Shown here: in pieces, positions 37,430-47,800 of the stretch
How positions within the stretch are numbered: the first letter of the stretch is position 1
Layout: every line of letters begins with the position of its first letter
Origin: Tetraselmis striata
Taxonomy: Eukaryota > Chlorophyta > Chlorodendrophyceae > Chlorodendrales > Chlorodendraceae
Assembly: GCA_006384855.1 (NCBI GenBank)
Contig: VCJN01000716.1
Span: forward strand, 37,802 to 101,801
Direction: 5' to 3'
Length of the DNA: 64,000 nucleotides
Notes under the pieces: model-generated
Databases searched by the model: none
The model's input: only the letters and a program-made list of their open reading frames with translations
Told to the model about the DNA's origin: nothing
Position numbers and translations under genes: made by a program

Positions 37430-37891
37430 GCCGCTGGAGGAGTGCGCCGGGTCGGCACGTGCCGCTGGATGCGAGGCGGATTTAACACCGGATGTATCGC
37501 TGGATTGAACAGCCAGTACGGACACCACCGCTGCCGCGGAAGGTCGCTAGGTAGACTCACCCCCGGCACCAAGTGTGTGGATGTGGGCACCCCGCTGGCT
37601 GGGCCAACTTGCTACAGGCCTAAGGTATGTATATTGGCTAGACAGAGGAGCGTTGACGGTCGAGAGCTGGCGACTAGAGGATGGGCAGACCGCCATCAGG
37701 ACGAACTCACTTTGAGGGAAGTCGTGACATCGCGACCTGCCGCTGCTGGGATTCGTCTCGGAACGAATTCCGAACGCACCGGAATACAATACAGAAAATA
37801 CAATATACAAATAATGCCGCTTCCAGCCGCCAGAAGTACCGACGATATCAGGACGGCATAAACCGGATACATGACAGCTCATGTAATTATA

Positions 37892-38110
37892 TATGGTCAG
37901 ATTGAAATTATATAGAAGTTTGAATTACATTTAGGCTAAGTACGGCGGGATTAAGCCAACGTTAAAGATTCCGACGTACGCTGCTAGATACGCAGCTGTG
38001 CGTCGTAGCCCTCCCTTCGCCCCCTTACATGACGCCCCGCGGCGCGGCGGTGACTCCACCTTTTGCCTCTGCGCCAGCTGATCAGCTAGCGCAACGGCAT
38101 CGAGACTCTA
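37892..38110 (+). repeat. DIRS-like element repeat, copy R1
   Basis: About 210 bp, starting near ATGGTCA and containing GGCTAAGTACGGCGGG, ACGCAGC, CCCCGCGGCGCGGCGGTG and the tail CGGCATCGAGACTCT. It precedes gag copy 1. Confidence 0.8.
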
Positions 38111-38157
38111 GCACTCTCGGAATGTGGCTCTCGATCTCCCCTTATGACGGCTGACGC

Positions 38158-39352
38158 AGCCGCTCGACGTGTATGCAACGACAGCACATGACTATGGCCA
38201 GCACACGGTTGCCCGACGACCTGTACATTCTCCCGGAGGAGGGCGGTCGCGACGCCCCGACTGTGACGGCTCACACCACTAGCCTCACTGACCTAATGCA
38301 GCGGATGATGATGCGGCTTGACGAGCTGGACTCCCGCACCCTTCCCGGACAACAGCCACAACACGAGCAGAAACTCATGCCTTCGACGCTACACGACAGC
38401 CTCGCGGGTGGCGACGGAGAGGACAACCCTCCCGCCCCCGGTGTCCATGCCAAAACCCCCGGCCTCGCGGTGTCCATAGACCCGCGCGACTGAATTGATT
38501 ACCTGCCGAGGGCGTACGCCGAGTGCATGCCTCCCGTGGGCGTCACAGCACCCAAACTCTGGATCCCACGACACGACGTGAGGGGGCCGCATCCTAACGG
38601 ACGAGAAGAAGCACGCGACGCGCGAGGAATATCGTCACCTCCTTTGCTATGGCGTTTACGCGTTGAAAATGCCACCGCCGATGATGTGGCAACGCGTACA
38701 CAACAGCACCGCCTCCGAGACCGCGGACACCAACGGCCTACTCGACTCCGCCATCTGCACGATCACGACGTGCAGCCATGTCGGCGAGGACAGGCTCACC
38801 TACCTCAGACGCTTCAAGTGCAGGAAGGCGAGGCAGCAGGAGTACGTTGTTGCCGAGCGGCTTGTCTACAACCGCTTTTCCGACACCGCCGCCACCGAGC
38901 GCTCCAACAACGGCGTCGTCGATGGCCTCCTCAACGCCCTGAACGACAAGCGACTCGAGATCAGCCTCCGCCACGGACCCAAGGCCTAGGCCGCACCGCA
39001 CTTGAAGGGCAGCGGTGGCGGGGCGGGAGGAGGGGGCGGAGGAGGAGGCGGGGCGGAGGCGGAGGCGGCGGCAACCACCTCAAGGAGCGCTCAAAGCGAG
39101 ATAGGGGCGGACAAGGACAAGGACAAGGATAAAAGCGCGGGGCAGGGCAAGCCTCAGCTCGGCGACCGTGCTAAGAAGATTCCTACCCCCGAGACAGAGC
39201 CTCAGCAAGGCGACCTGGTTAGCCGGGTTCGCAAGGGCCTTGCGGCGTCGCAGGTGTCGCGGCTCTCGGGGCTGACCCGGGTTCACTTACCCGTGACGGT
39301 TGTGTTCAAAGCCATTACCCTGGCAAAAATCCAATGGTTTGACCTGGGCTAG
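38158..39352 (+). pseudogene. gag-like region of DIRS-like element, copy 1 (broken)
   Basis: The first frame starts near 38185 and reads RLPDDLYILPEEGG, then MMMRLDELDSRT, and hits TGA at about 38491 in the IDPRD context where copy 2 encodes Trp. Coding sense continues in another frame from about 38663 to 38989 (EDRLTYLRRFKCRKA, VAERLVYNRFSDTAATERS), followed by a Gly-rich tail. No nucleic-acid-binding zinc knuckle is seen. The assignment to gag rests on its place before the reverse transcriptase and its homology to copy 2. Confidence 0.7.
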
Positions 39353-40040
39353 ACCGGGGCGAAGGACCCCGGTACAGTGGCGCACGTGGAGTTGTTCCGC
39401 GCCAGCCTAGCAACGGTTGTGCTCTGTATGTTTTACTGCAGCGGCGGAGCGAGAGTTGAGTGCCGTACGGGCGACATCGTACTCGCACCGAACGATGGGG
39501 TCCGCCTATTTATCATCGGCAGCGGAAGGGCCAGCGTGCTGGCACCGATGCGAACCCAAAATTATTGTGATGCCAACTGCCAGCCTCAGCCCATCCGGAC
39601 ATCGCACAATTCATGTGGTACTTTGATACCGTCCGTCAGAGTTTCGCCGGCGGACAAGTGCCGGCGGCCAGACGGCCCATCACTTGCAACGAGGCACACG
39701 CTAAGTGGACAGTGCACACCCTCACCACCTGACGTTAGCTGATGCTGGCGGCCGTGCATGACGGCCCCCCTCCAGGTTTCGCTTGGACGTCGTACTCCCT
39801 CCACAAAGGGCTGCCACCGCCGCCTACGCAGTTGGCGTGATGATGCATAAGATCAAGTACTTCGGCGGCTGAGCCATGGAGTCCAGCGTCGTACTAACCT
39901 GCATCGACCCAACAGCACTGCCGTGCCCGGCAGCAGGGCACCTCTTTGGGTGGATGACCTCTTGGGGCGGTCGGCCAGCCATGGCGGTGCCACGCCATAC
40001 GGCGACATGATGGCAAAACTGTGAGCCCCTTGCTTTGCTA

Positions 40041-40238
40041 ATGGTCATATTTAAATTATAGAGTTTTGAATTACACGGGGGCTAAGTACGGCGGGAATAA
40101 TCCGACGTTACATATTCCGGGGTACGCTGCTAGGTACGCAGCCGTGCGTCTTCGCCTCCCTTCAACCCCTATATGACGTCCCGCGGCGCGGCGGTGACTC
40201 CACCTCTGCCTATGCGCCAGCTGATCAGTTAGCGCAAC
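40041..40238 (+). repeat. DIRS-like element repeat, copy R2
   Basis: Same unit as R1 (GGCTAAGTACGGCGGG, ATGACGTCCCGCGG, CAGCTGATCAG). It is not followed by a gag frame. A shorter unit, GGCAAAACTGTGAGCCCCTT, lies just before it (about 40012) and again at about 40316. Confidence 0.8.
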
Positions 40239-40460
40239 CCACCCCTCTCAATCCTTCTCTGCGTTTTACGGGCCTCCGCCCCTAGGGCGAAACGTAAGAG
40301 ATCGAACACCTTTTGGCAAAACTGTGAGCCCCTTGCTTCGTTCGCTAATAATCCAAAACGCATACGGGCACAATACCTGTACATCCGCCGATAGATCGGG
40401 CCGTCAGACAAAGATTTGGATGTTTTTTCTTTTCGCCCCCGGGACAGGACCGATGGATTT

Positions 40461-40677
40461 ATGGTCATATTGAGAATTATACAGGTTTGAACTGCACGGG
40501 GCTAAGTACGACGGGTGTTACCCGACGTTGCAATTCCGCCATACGCGGCCAGTACGATACTGCCGTGTGCCCACGTCCATCCCTCACCCCGATATGACGC
40601 CCCGCGACGCGGCGGTGTCTCCACCTTCTGCATTTGCGCCAGCTTCCAGCGCTACGGCATCGAGACTCTCGCAGTCT
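40461..40677 (+). repeat. DIRS-like element repeat, copy R3
   Basis: Third copy, more diverged (GCTAAGTACGACGGGTG, CCCCGCGACGCGGCGGTG) but sharing the CGGCATCGAGACTCTCG tail with R1. It precedes gag copy 2. Confidence 0.8.
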
Positions 40678-40758
40678 CGTAAGGTGACACACGACCTCAC
40701 AAACGACGTTCGACGCCAGCCGCTCGCGGCGACTGCAATAACGACAGCATGCCGTACT

Positions 40759-41775
40759 ATGGAGAACACACGGTTGCCTGACGACTTGAACGATTCGGAG
40801 GGGTGCGGTGGAGGACAACGCCACCAAGTTCGATGACTGACACCGCTAGCTTCACTGCGCTGGTGCAGCGGATGCTGCTGCGACTCGACGAGCTAAACTC
40901 CCGCACCTCTTCCATTCAACAACCACCTCCGCAGAAACCTATTCTCGCGACGCCAGCCGACGGCCTCGAGGGTGACGACGAGGAGGACGACCCTCCCCCC
41001 GGTTTCCCTGCAAAAGCTCCATGCCACGCGGCGTTCATCGACCCGCGCGACTGGATCGACTACCTGCCGCGGGCATACGCCGAGTCTATGCCCCATGTAG
41101 GACTCACCAACCCCGGGCTATGGAACCCACGCAACGACGAGTGGGACCGCTACCTCACCGACGAGAAGTAGCACGCGACGCGCGACGAGTATCGCCACCT
41201 GTTGTGCTATGGAGTCTTTACCGCCGCCGCGCACGCGGCGCGCGCTCACGGACGCTGTGGCAACGCTTCGCGCGAAAAACGCCACCGCTCGCGACACCGC
41301 GGACGCCAACGACCTACTCGACTCCGCGATTCGCACGATCGCGACGTGCGGGCAGGCTGTTGAAGACCGGCTCACCTACCTCCGGCGTTTGAAGTGCAAG
41401 AAGGCGCTTACCGGCGAGGAGCGAGTCGCCGAGCGCCTCTTCTACTCCCCCTTCTTCGACACCACCGCCGCCGAGCGCTCCAGCAATGGCATCGACGGCC
41501 TCCTCAACGCCCGGGACGACAAAGACTCGAGGTCAGCCTCCACCAGGCGGCCAAGGCGCAGGCCGCCGCGCAGTTCAAGGGCAGCGGCAGCGGAGGGAGC
41601 GGAGGTGGCAGCGGCAACATCCGCATCAAGGAGCAAGAGCGCGCATAACACGCAGACCGCGCCACAAAGGAGAGGGACGGACAAAAACAAGGACAACGAC
41701 AAGATCAAGGGCAAGCCTCAGCCCGGCAACCCTGCGAGGAAGACTACTACCCCGCAGACAGAGGAGCATAACTGA
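40759..41775 (+). pseudogene. gag-like region of DIRS-like element, copy 2 (broken)
   Basis: It begins with NTRLPDDLNDSEG, shifts frame, and then reads LLRLDELNSRTSS and IDPRDWIDYLPRAYAE from about 40838. It stops at a TAG near 41169-41171, where copy 1 has a Lys codon. A downstream frame to 41775 carries AVEDRLTYLRRLKCKKAL and VAERLFYSPFFDTTAAERS and ends in a basic Lys/Asn/Asp-rich tail. Each gag copy therefore has stops the other lacks. Confidence 0.7.
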
Positions 41776-41811
41776 CAGTGTGCCCCGCCGTTCCGAGTCA
41801 TGCTACCCAAG

Positions 41812-43540
41812 TTCAAGCTACATGCGACACCGCGTGCGGCGGCAATGGCGGCAACGGCAAGACATCGGGGCGAGCGATCAAGTCCTACGGTGGATCCAGG
41901 AGGGCGTCCGGATCCCCTTCAAGCACAACCGCCCCCCACCCAACTTCCACAACGGCATCACCATGCTGGACGCTACCCCAGCGCAGCTCACCTTCCTCGA
42001 GGGCGAGCTTGCCCGCTTCGTGGAGTCCGGCGCGTGGGAGCTTGGCACCTGCCGCAAGTGGGTGTCAAGACTCTTTTTAGTACCCAAGCCCGGCGTCACC
42101 CAGTGGCGCTGCATCATCGACCTCCGCGTGCTCAACTCTTACTGTGTGCGCAAGCGGTTCAAGATGGAGACCCTACTGGGAGTGCGCCACTTAACCAAAA
42201 AGCGAGACTACATGTTCTCCTTCGACCTCCAAGACGGCTTCTATGCTCTAGGCATCGCGGAGGCGGAGACTACTTCACCGTGGACGTCCGAGGTCAGCTC
42301 TACAGGCTCGCGGGTCTGCCAATGGGCTGGAGCCTCTCGCCCCATTACTTCGTCACGCTCACCCAAATATTCATCACCCACCTGCGGAAACCCGAGCCCG
42401 AGCCCCCTTCATCGTCTACGCAGCCCACACGGAGCAAGCGCTACCTCCGGCGGACCAGGTGGAGGGGGGCGCGCATCCTACCTTACGTGGACGACTTCCT
42501 CCTCTTCTCCGCATCGATGGAGCAGGCGCTCCACCTCCGTCAACGGCTCGCCAGCCTCCTCGACGCCTTGGGGCTGCAGCGTAACCCCACAAAGGGCTTT
42601 TGGGAGCCCTGCCAGTTCGGCAGGCACCATGGGGGTGGACCTCGACTCAACGTCCGGCATGTTCTACGCACCGGCATACAAGCTGAACCGGCTCTCCCGG
42701 CAGGCCACCCTGCTCATCGGCCGCGCCACGCGGAACGCCAGCTGGCTCCCAGGGCGCGAACTGCAGTCACTGGCAGAGCAGGCGCAGTTACTCTTTCTGG
42801 CGATCCCGGCCGCAAGATTTTTCATGCGAGAGCTCCACTCCGTGGTCGGCGACCAGTGGGGCAGGCGCGTCCGGATGACGCCACAGCTCCGCCGCGACCT
42901 ACAGTGGTGGACATCGGTGCCCAGTCAGTCCAACGGCAAGCCCATCCACCGCCCGGTGGAGACGGCTTCTCTGCACACCTACAACTCATGCTACGGGTGG
43001 GGCGGGGTGTTGAACGGCAGGCTGGAGGCGCGGGGATTATGGAGCTCGGCGGACGAGCGCCAGCACATCACATGGAAGGAGCTCAAAGCGATCCGACTTG
43101 CCGTGCAAAGCTTCCTCCCCCACCTCGCCGGGCGCAACGTCCTCCTGCACGAGGGCAATAAGGCGGTATGTCATGTTATGTCGGGCCTAACCTCGCGCTC
43201 TCCCGAGATGATGGCCGAGCTGCGGCGACTCTGGTGCTTGATGGACTCGCACGGCATCCACCTGCGAGCGCGGTACATTCGCTCGGCAGCGAATATCTGG
43301 GCGGACCGTCTAAGCCGGCACCTCGACAGCGACGATTGGCAACTCGACCCCCTCCTGTTCGCGGAACTTGAGAGCCGGTTCGGCCCTCATTCCATCGACC
43401 GCTTCGTCGCGTCCGCCCTCAACACCCTGCTCCCCCGCTACAACGCGGCGTGGTTGGACCCTACGTGCGAGGGGGTGGACTCGTTGCATCTGCCGGATGC
43501 GGACTGGCGCAGCGAAAACAACTGGTGCAACGCACCCTAG
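41812..43540 (+). pseudogene. Reverse transcriptase-RNase H of DIRS-like element (two frameshifts)
   Basis: The RT starts around RQDIGASDQVLRWIQEG. Palm motifs are WVSRLFLVPKP, WRCIIDLRVLN, FSFDLQDGFY, then LPMGWSLSP and LPYVDDFLLF in a different frame. The frame changes near 42265 and changes back near 42615, where coding resumes at MGVDLDSTSGMF. The RNase H part has YGWGGVL, the Glu of ITWKELKAI and ANIWADRLSRHL. The first Asp (TYNSCYGWGG) and the usual Asp of the DN(K/Q) motif (HEGNKAVCHV) are replaced, so RNase H would be inactive. The frame ends in a stop at 43540. Confidence 0.85.
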
Positions 43541-43558
43541 TCCCTGCTACCCGACCTC

Positions 43559-44262
43559 GTGCAGAAGCTCCAGCAGAGTGGCGCAGCGGCGACCGTCGTC
43601 GCCCCGCGATGGGAGGGCAAGGTGTGGCACCAGGCACTCACCGATATGGCAATGGAGGAGCTCACCGTGACGCCACGCACCGGCGGTTTGTTCCGGCCGG
43701 GACGGCGGGACGGGCGAGGTATGATCGGCAGGCCTCACTGGCCCGTGACTGTATTCCGCGTTCCCTTCCGGCATGGGTCTACCTGCGCCGAGGGGCCGTA
43801 AGTGCTACGCTATCCATGTTTCCGGGCAACGGCCACCAACTACCGGCTGTACGTGCGGCACCATTACGATCTGCAACGGTGAAGTACCGCGTCGAGGTCG
43901 CGAGCTGTACGACACCATGGGCTGATTCGATGCCCCCGTGCATGACACGGGTTCTAGAATATGACACCCTTGGCGTCCAAACCCTTGAGCTCCTATCAGC
44001 TGCGTGGGCGCCGGCCACAGCGGCGTCTCACGCCACTTGCATGAAGCAATATTTCCGTTTCTGCGAAGAGGAGCGGCGACCGGCCATGGCTGCCGACCCC
44101 GGGACTATGGCACGGTACGTCACGTGGTTGGGCAACCTAGGGACGATCGAAGCCTCCAGCTTGCAGCCTTACCTCTCGGCCGTCAACAACTTCTTCAACG
44201 ACCGCGGCCGGGAGCCGACGGCTTTGGGCGATCTGGTGAGCAAAGTCCGCAAGACTTTCTAG
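43559..44262 (+). pseudogene. Tyrosine recombinase of DIRS-like element, N-terminal half only
   Basis: A linker (VVAPRWEGKVWHQALTDMA) leads into a SAM-like core-binding domain in another frame: LLSAAWAPATAASHATCMKQ, YFRFCEEERRPAMAADPGTM, RYVTWLGNLG, SLQPYLSAVNNFFNDRG. The frame ends after SKVRKTF at 44262. The catalytic domain (R, H-x-x-R, Y) is not found downstream, so the gene is truncated. Confidence 0.8.
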
Positions 44263-44886
44263 ATGTGTCCATCGGCATACTGTATCGGCCAATCAGCGTG
44301 CGCGCGCTCATTTGGCGTCTTTCACGCACCGACGAGTTTAATTCATCCTACGGTACTTCAGGATCACACTAATATGGGTCTCAGGAGTTTGGGTACCCGC
44401 GGGGTAGGGTCGGGCGAAGGCAATGTACTAAAGTACTACGGACGGCAGGCAGGGGGGCGCGCGGTGTGCAAGGCACGACAGACGCCAAGTACACTAAGTA
44501 CCCGTACGCACCGAGTCCTGCCTGATGGGTGACGAAGCCTGCTGCTTGCGCTCATCCGTCATATCTGCGCCTTGAACGGCGCGACGACCAGCACGGCCTG
44601 CGAGCGGCTTCTCAGACTACCCCCCCCCCCCCCCCCCCCCCCCCCGGCGCGCCTCTGCGAGGTCTAGCACCACTTGCGCAGAACTATTGAAGCCAGACAA
44701 GGCTCCCATCCTGGTCAGATCTCGCTTTGGGTGGACTGCATACGGCCGCTGAGTTGCGCCGCTGCCGCTGGCGCAGTGTCGTAGTGATTCGTGGCACAAC
44801 ACACATTCTGTACATTCGGACAGTTCATCGCGCGGACGTTTGTTATTGCACGCGACCGGCGGCGTTCCCTGCGGCGCGGCGGCATC
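44263..44886. other. 5' flank of RLK-B
   Basis: Contains GTACTAAAGTAC- and AAGTACACTAAGTACCC-type short repeats near 44426-44515 and a poly(C) run at about 44620-44646, some 240 bp before the RLK-B start codon. It must hold the RLK-B promoter; no recognisable element is seen. Confidence 0.5.
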
Positions 44887-47800
44887 ATGCCGGTGCGGAC
44901 GCGGGGTCGGGGCGCCGCCTCCCCAGCGTGGAAGTTGCTTAAGCTGGCCCTCATCGGCTGGTTTCTAACCGCGGAGGTCGGTTGTTGCGACCTAGGTGAG
45001 CACGGCCACCTAAGTGCTGGTCATTCGGAGAAGGGACTGCGTGTGCCGTGTACCTGTAACGTTATGCCCCGCGGGGAATATCTTAAAATTTGCGCCACGG
45101 AGATATTTGACCGCCCCTCCCCGAACGGCGTCGTCTCCCCACCGCAGATCGCGCCACGCTTCTGCAGTACCAGCACGCAGGCACGCTGGCCTGGGACACT
45201 GCCGGCTCCACGGCGGCGTGGGAGGACGCAGGCGTGCGCTGCGAGGAAGGGCGAGCGTACAGGATGTGCGCACAACCGCCCCTATTCCCGGATTCCGCCC
45301 CACCGAAAAGACTCGCTCTCCCCGCCGCCGCGCGCTTGAGTATCAGTCATGCCTCGGACTTAAACTCGCTCCCCCCTTGGCACTCGGACGATCTCGCCGC
45401 CATTTACACCCCCCGCCCCCCGCCCCTCCCGTATTAATCCTACTGCTGCTTTCTTGCCCCCCGCAGCACGCTGCCGGAGGGGATGTCTCTGCCTGGCCCG
45501 CTGCCGGCCGTTTTCAGCAAGCTCACGGCGCTGTGAGTGCCCACCTCATCACATAGATACGCCAATGATACGCCTCCATCATACCAGCACCAACACAGCG
45601 CACTTTTGTTTTCGCATTACACTTTGAACGGAGATGCTTACCTGCTAGCTAGATGATTGACAATCGATGCCACCCGGTCATCCTGCGTGATGGCGCGCAT
45701 CACTGCCACCGCAGGAACCGCTTTGCTGCGAGCGACAACGGCATCACTGGCAGGTGCGGTGCCGCCCAGTGGGCCGCCGCGAGGGCTGTCTGACCATCCC
45801 TGGGCTCCGTTACCCCTGCGGCCGCTGCTGATGGCGCTGTTGACCCGAAATGCTGTCATCGTCCCGCTGAGATGCCGACCCGCTGCTGTGGCCCTCACGC
45901 GCAGCCTGCCGCCGGAGTGGAGCGCATGCGTGGAGCTGGTGCGCCCCCTCCTAATTCCCAACGGGCCCCAACAACAGCGCACCCACACCAGCCAGCCCGT
46001 CCGCCTGCCTGCCTGCCTGATCGCCGCCATGCTCGCCCTGATCCGCTCCGCGCTGGCCGCCCACAGAGGGAGCTGAACCTGGACGGCAATCGGCTCAGCG
46101 GGACGCTGCCGGAGGATTACAGGTACTGAAACCGTGTCAGTACAGGGTGGGGCATCGTGTCTTGGGCCGTTTGACCACCCAACACATCACGGCGATAGCT
46201 GATACGGGCGCCTGCGTGGGCCCACGTTCCTTGTCCCCATCCATGTTGGGCGACCGTGCATGTTGGGCGACCGTGCATGTTGGCGCATGCATGTTGAGGT
46301 ATGTTGGGCCACGGTGCAAGAGATGTGCCTGGTCGCTGACCCCCCTGCCCTCGCTGCGTGCCGCCGGAGCAGCGCACTGTCCGCGCTGGAGGAGCTGCAC
46401 CTCGAGGGCAACACCCTCACGGGGCCGCTGCCGCTTGGATGGAGCGGACTGGAGAGGCTCGAGGAGCTGAGCCTCGGCGGCAACGCGCTGCGCGGGCCGC
46501 TGCCAGCGGCGTGGAGCGAGCTGAGGGAGCTGGAGGAGCTGAAGCTAGCGGGGAATGGGCTCAGCGGGACGCTCCCGGCGCAGTGGTCGGCAATGCGCCT
46601 CCTTGAATCGCTCGACCTGGGCGGCAACAACCTCACGGGCGGCATCCCCGAGGTGAGAGCTCCGCCCCACCCGTCAGCTGGGGCTGGACGCTGTCACTAT
46701 ACCCAATAGTGTGATGAGTCATGTTGCAACGCCCAATGTCATGGCAGTGTCTCTGACATGCGACGTCAGATGTGCGACATTCGGGCTGTGGTTTTGGCGT
46801 GCCATGTTTTGGCACTGTGATGTCACTGTGCTGACATGTAGCGTGATGTCGTGTCATGGTATGGTATGCTGATATCACGCCCATGCCATGCGATTTGTCA
46901 TGATAGGCTGCCATGTGGCCGTGGTGTGGCGTCATGTCATGTCTTTGCATTGTGATAGAAGGCTCACTGTTGCACGGTGGTGTCATTGCATGGCTGCGCG
47001 CTCTATGCTCATGACGGGGGTGGCCCTGTCGCAGGAATGGGGCGTCGCCCTCACAGTGCTGGAGTCCCTGACCTTGGGCGAGGCGCAGGAGCTCTCGTGC
47101 ATCCCGCCGTCCCTGCTGCGCGCGCTCACCAGCGGCACGTATCCATGGCTGATTCAAGACCGCATCGTCGTGTGCGGCATGCCGCAGCTCAAGCCGCCGG
47201 GCATCCACACCAGCCCCTGGCTGCAGCTTGTCGTCACCGTCATCGCCCCGCACGCCGGGAGCGCGAGCGCCGCTGCCGGGACGACTGGGCGCCGCAGCCT
47301 GCAGCAGCTGGACAGGGCGGATTTGATGGCGCTGTCGCCAGCAACGCGCGAGGCGGTGGAGCTGCTCCGTGAGGACGTGGTAGAGCTGACGGGGCTGCCG
47401 AGGGTGGCGGTGGCGGCGTGGAGCGTCCAGGAGGCGGGCGGTGGGCTGGAGGCGGGGGGCGCGCTGACCATGGAGTTGCTGCTGCGCTTCCCGCCCGGCG
47501 CCACGTACGACGAACTGGAGGGCTGGGAGAACCGGCTGGCGACGAGCAAGGACGAGTTCACGCGGCTGCTTAGCAGCGGCCTGCAGGTGGTGCACATCTC
47601 CGCGGAGGAAAGCCTGCAGCCGGCAGACGACGACTTGACGGGCGACGACTTCGATGACGCGGGGTGGCCCCCGCGCAGCGAGGCCGAGTCCGGCTCGGTC
47701 GCGCTCATCATCGGGGCGACTGTGGGCGCCGTCGTCGTGGCGCTTACGGCCGTGGCTGGCCTTTCGTTCTACGTGTGCCGCCACGCCTCCCATCAGCAGG

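Larger units (their letters stand above)
37892..44262 (+). mobile_element. Decayed DIRS/PAT-like (tyrosine recombinase) retrotransposon
   Basis: The span holds, in order, three related repeats, a gag-like region present twice, a reverse transcriptase with YVDD, an RNase H and the N-terminal domain of a tyrosine recombinase. No aspartic protease or DDE integrase is seen. That order is diagnostic of DIRS-type elements; the Volvox Kangaroo and Chlamydomonas TOC3 elements are known algal members. Stops and frameshifts occur throughout, and the recombinase catalytic half is missing, so this copy cannot be autonomous. Outer limits are inferred from the first repeat and the last open frame. It lies between the start codons of RLK-A and RLK-B. 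Confidence 0.85.

Noticed and set aside
38527-39132. 201-codon plus ORF in the gag copy 1 region
   Set aside because: His/Arg/Gln-rich shadow; homology with gag copy 2 lies in other frames.
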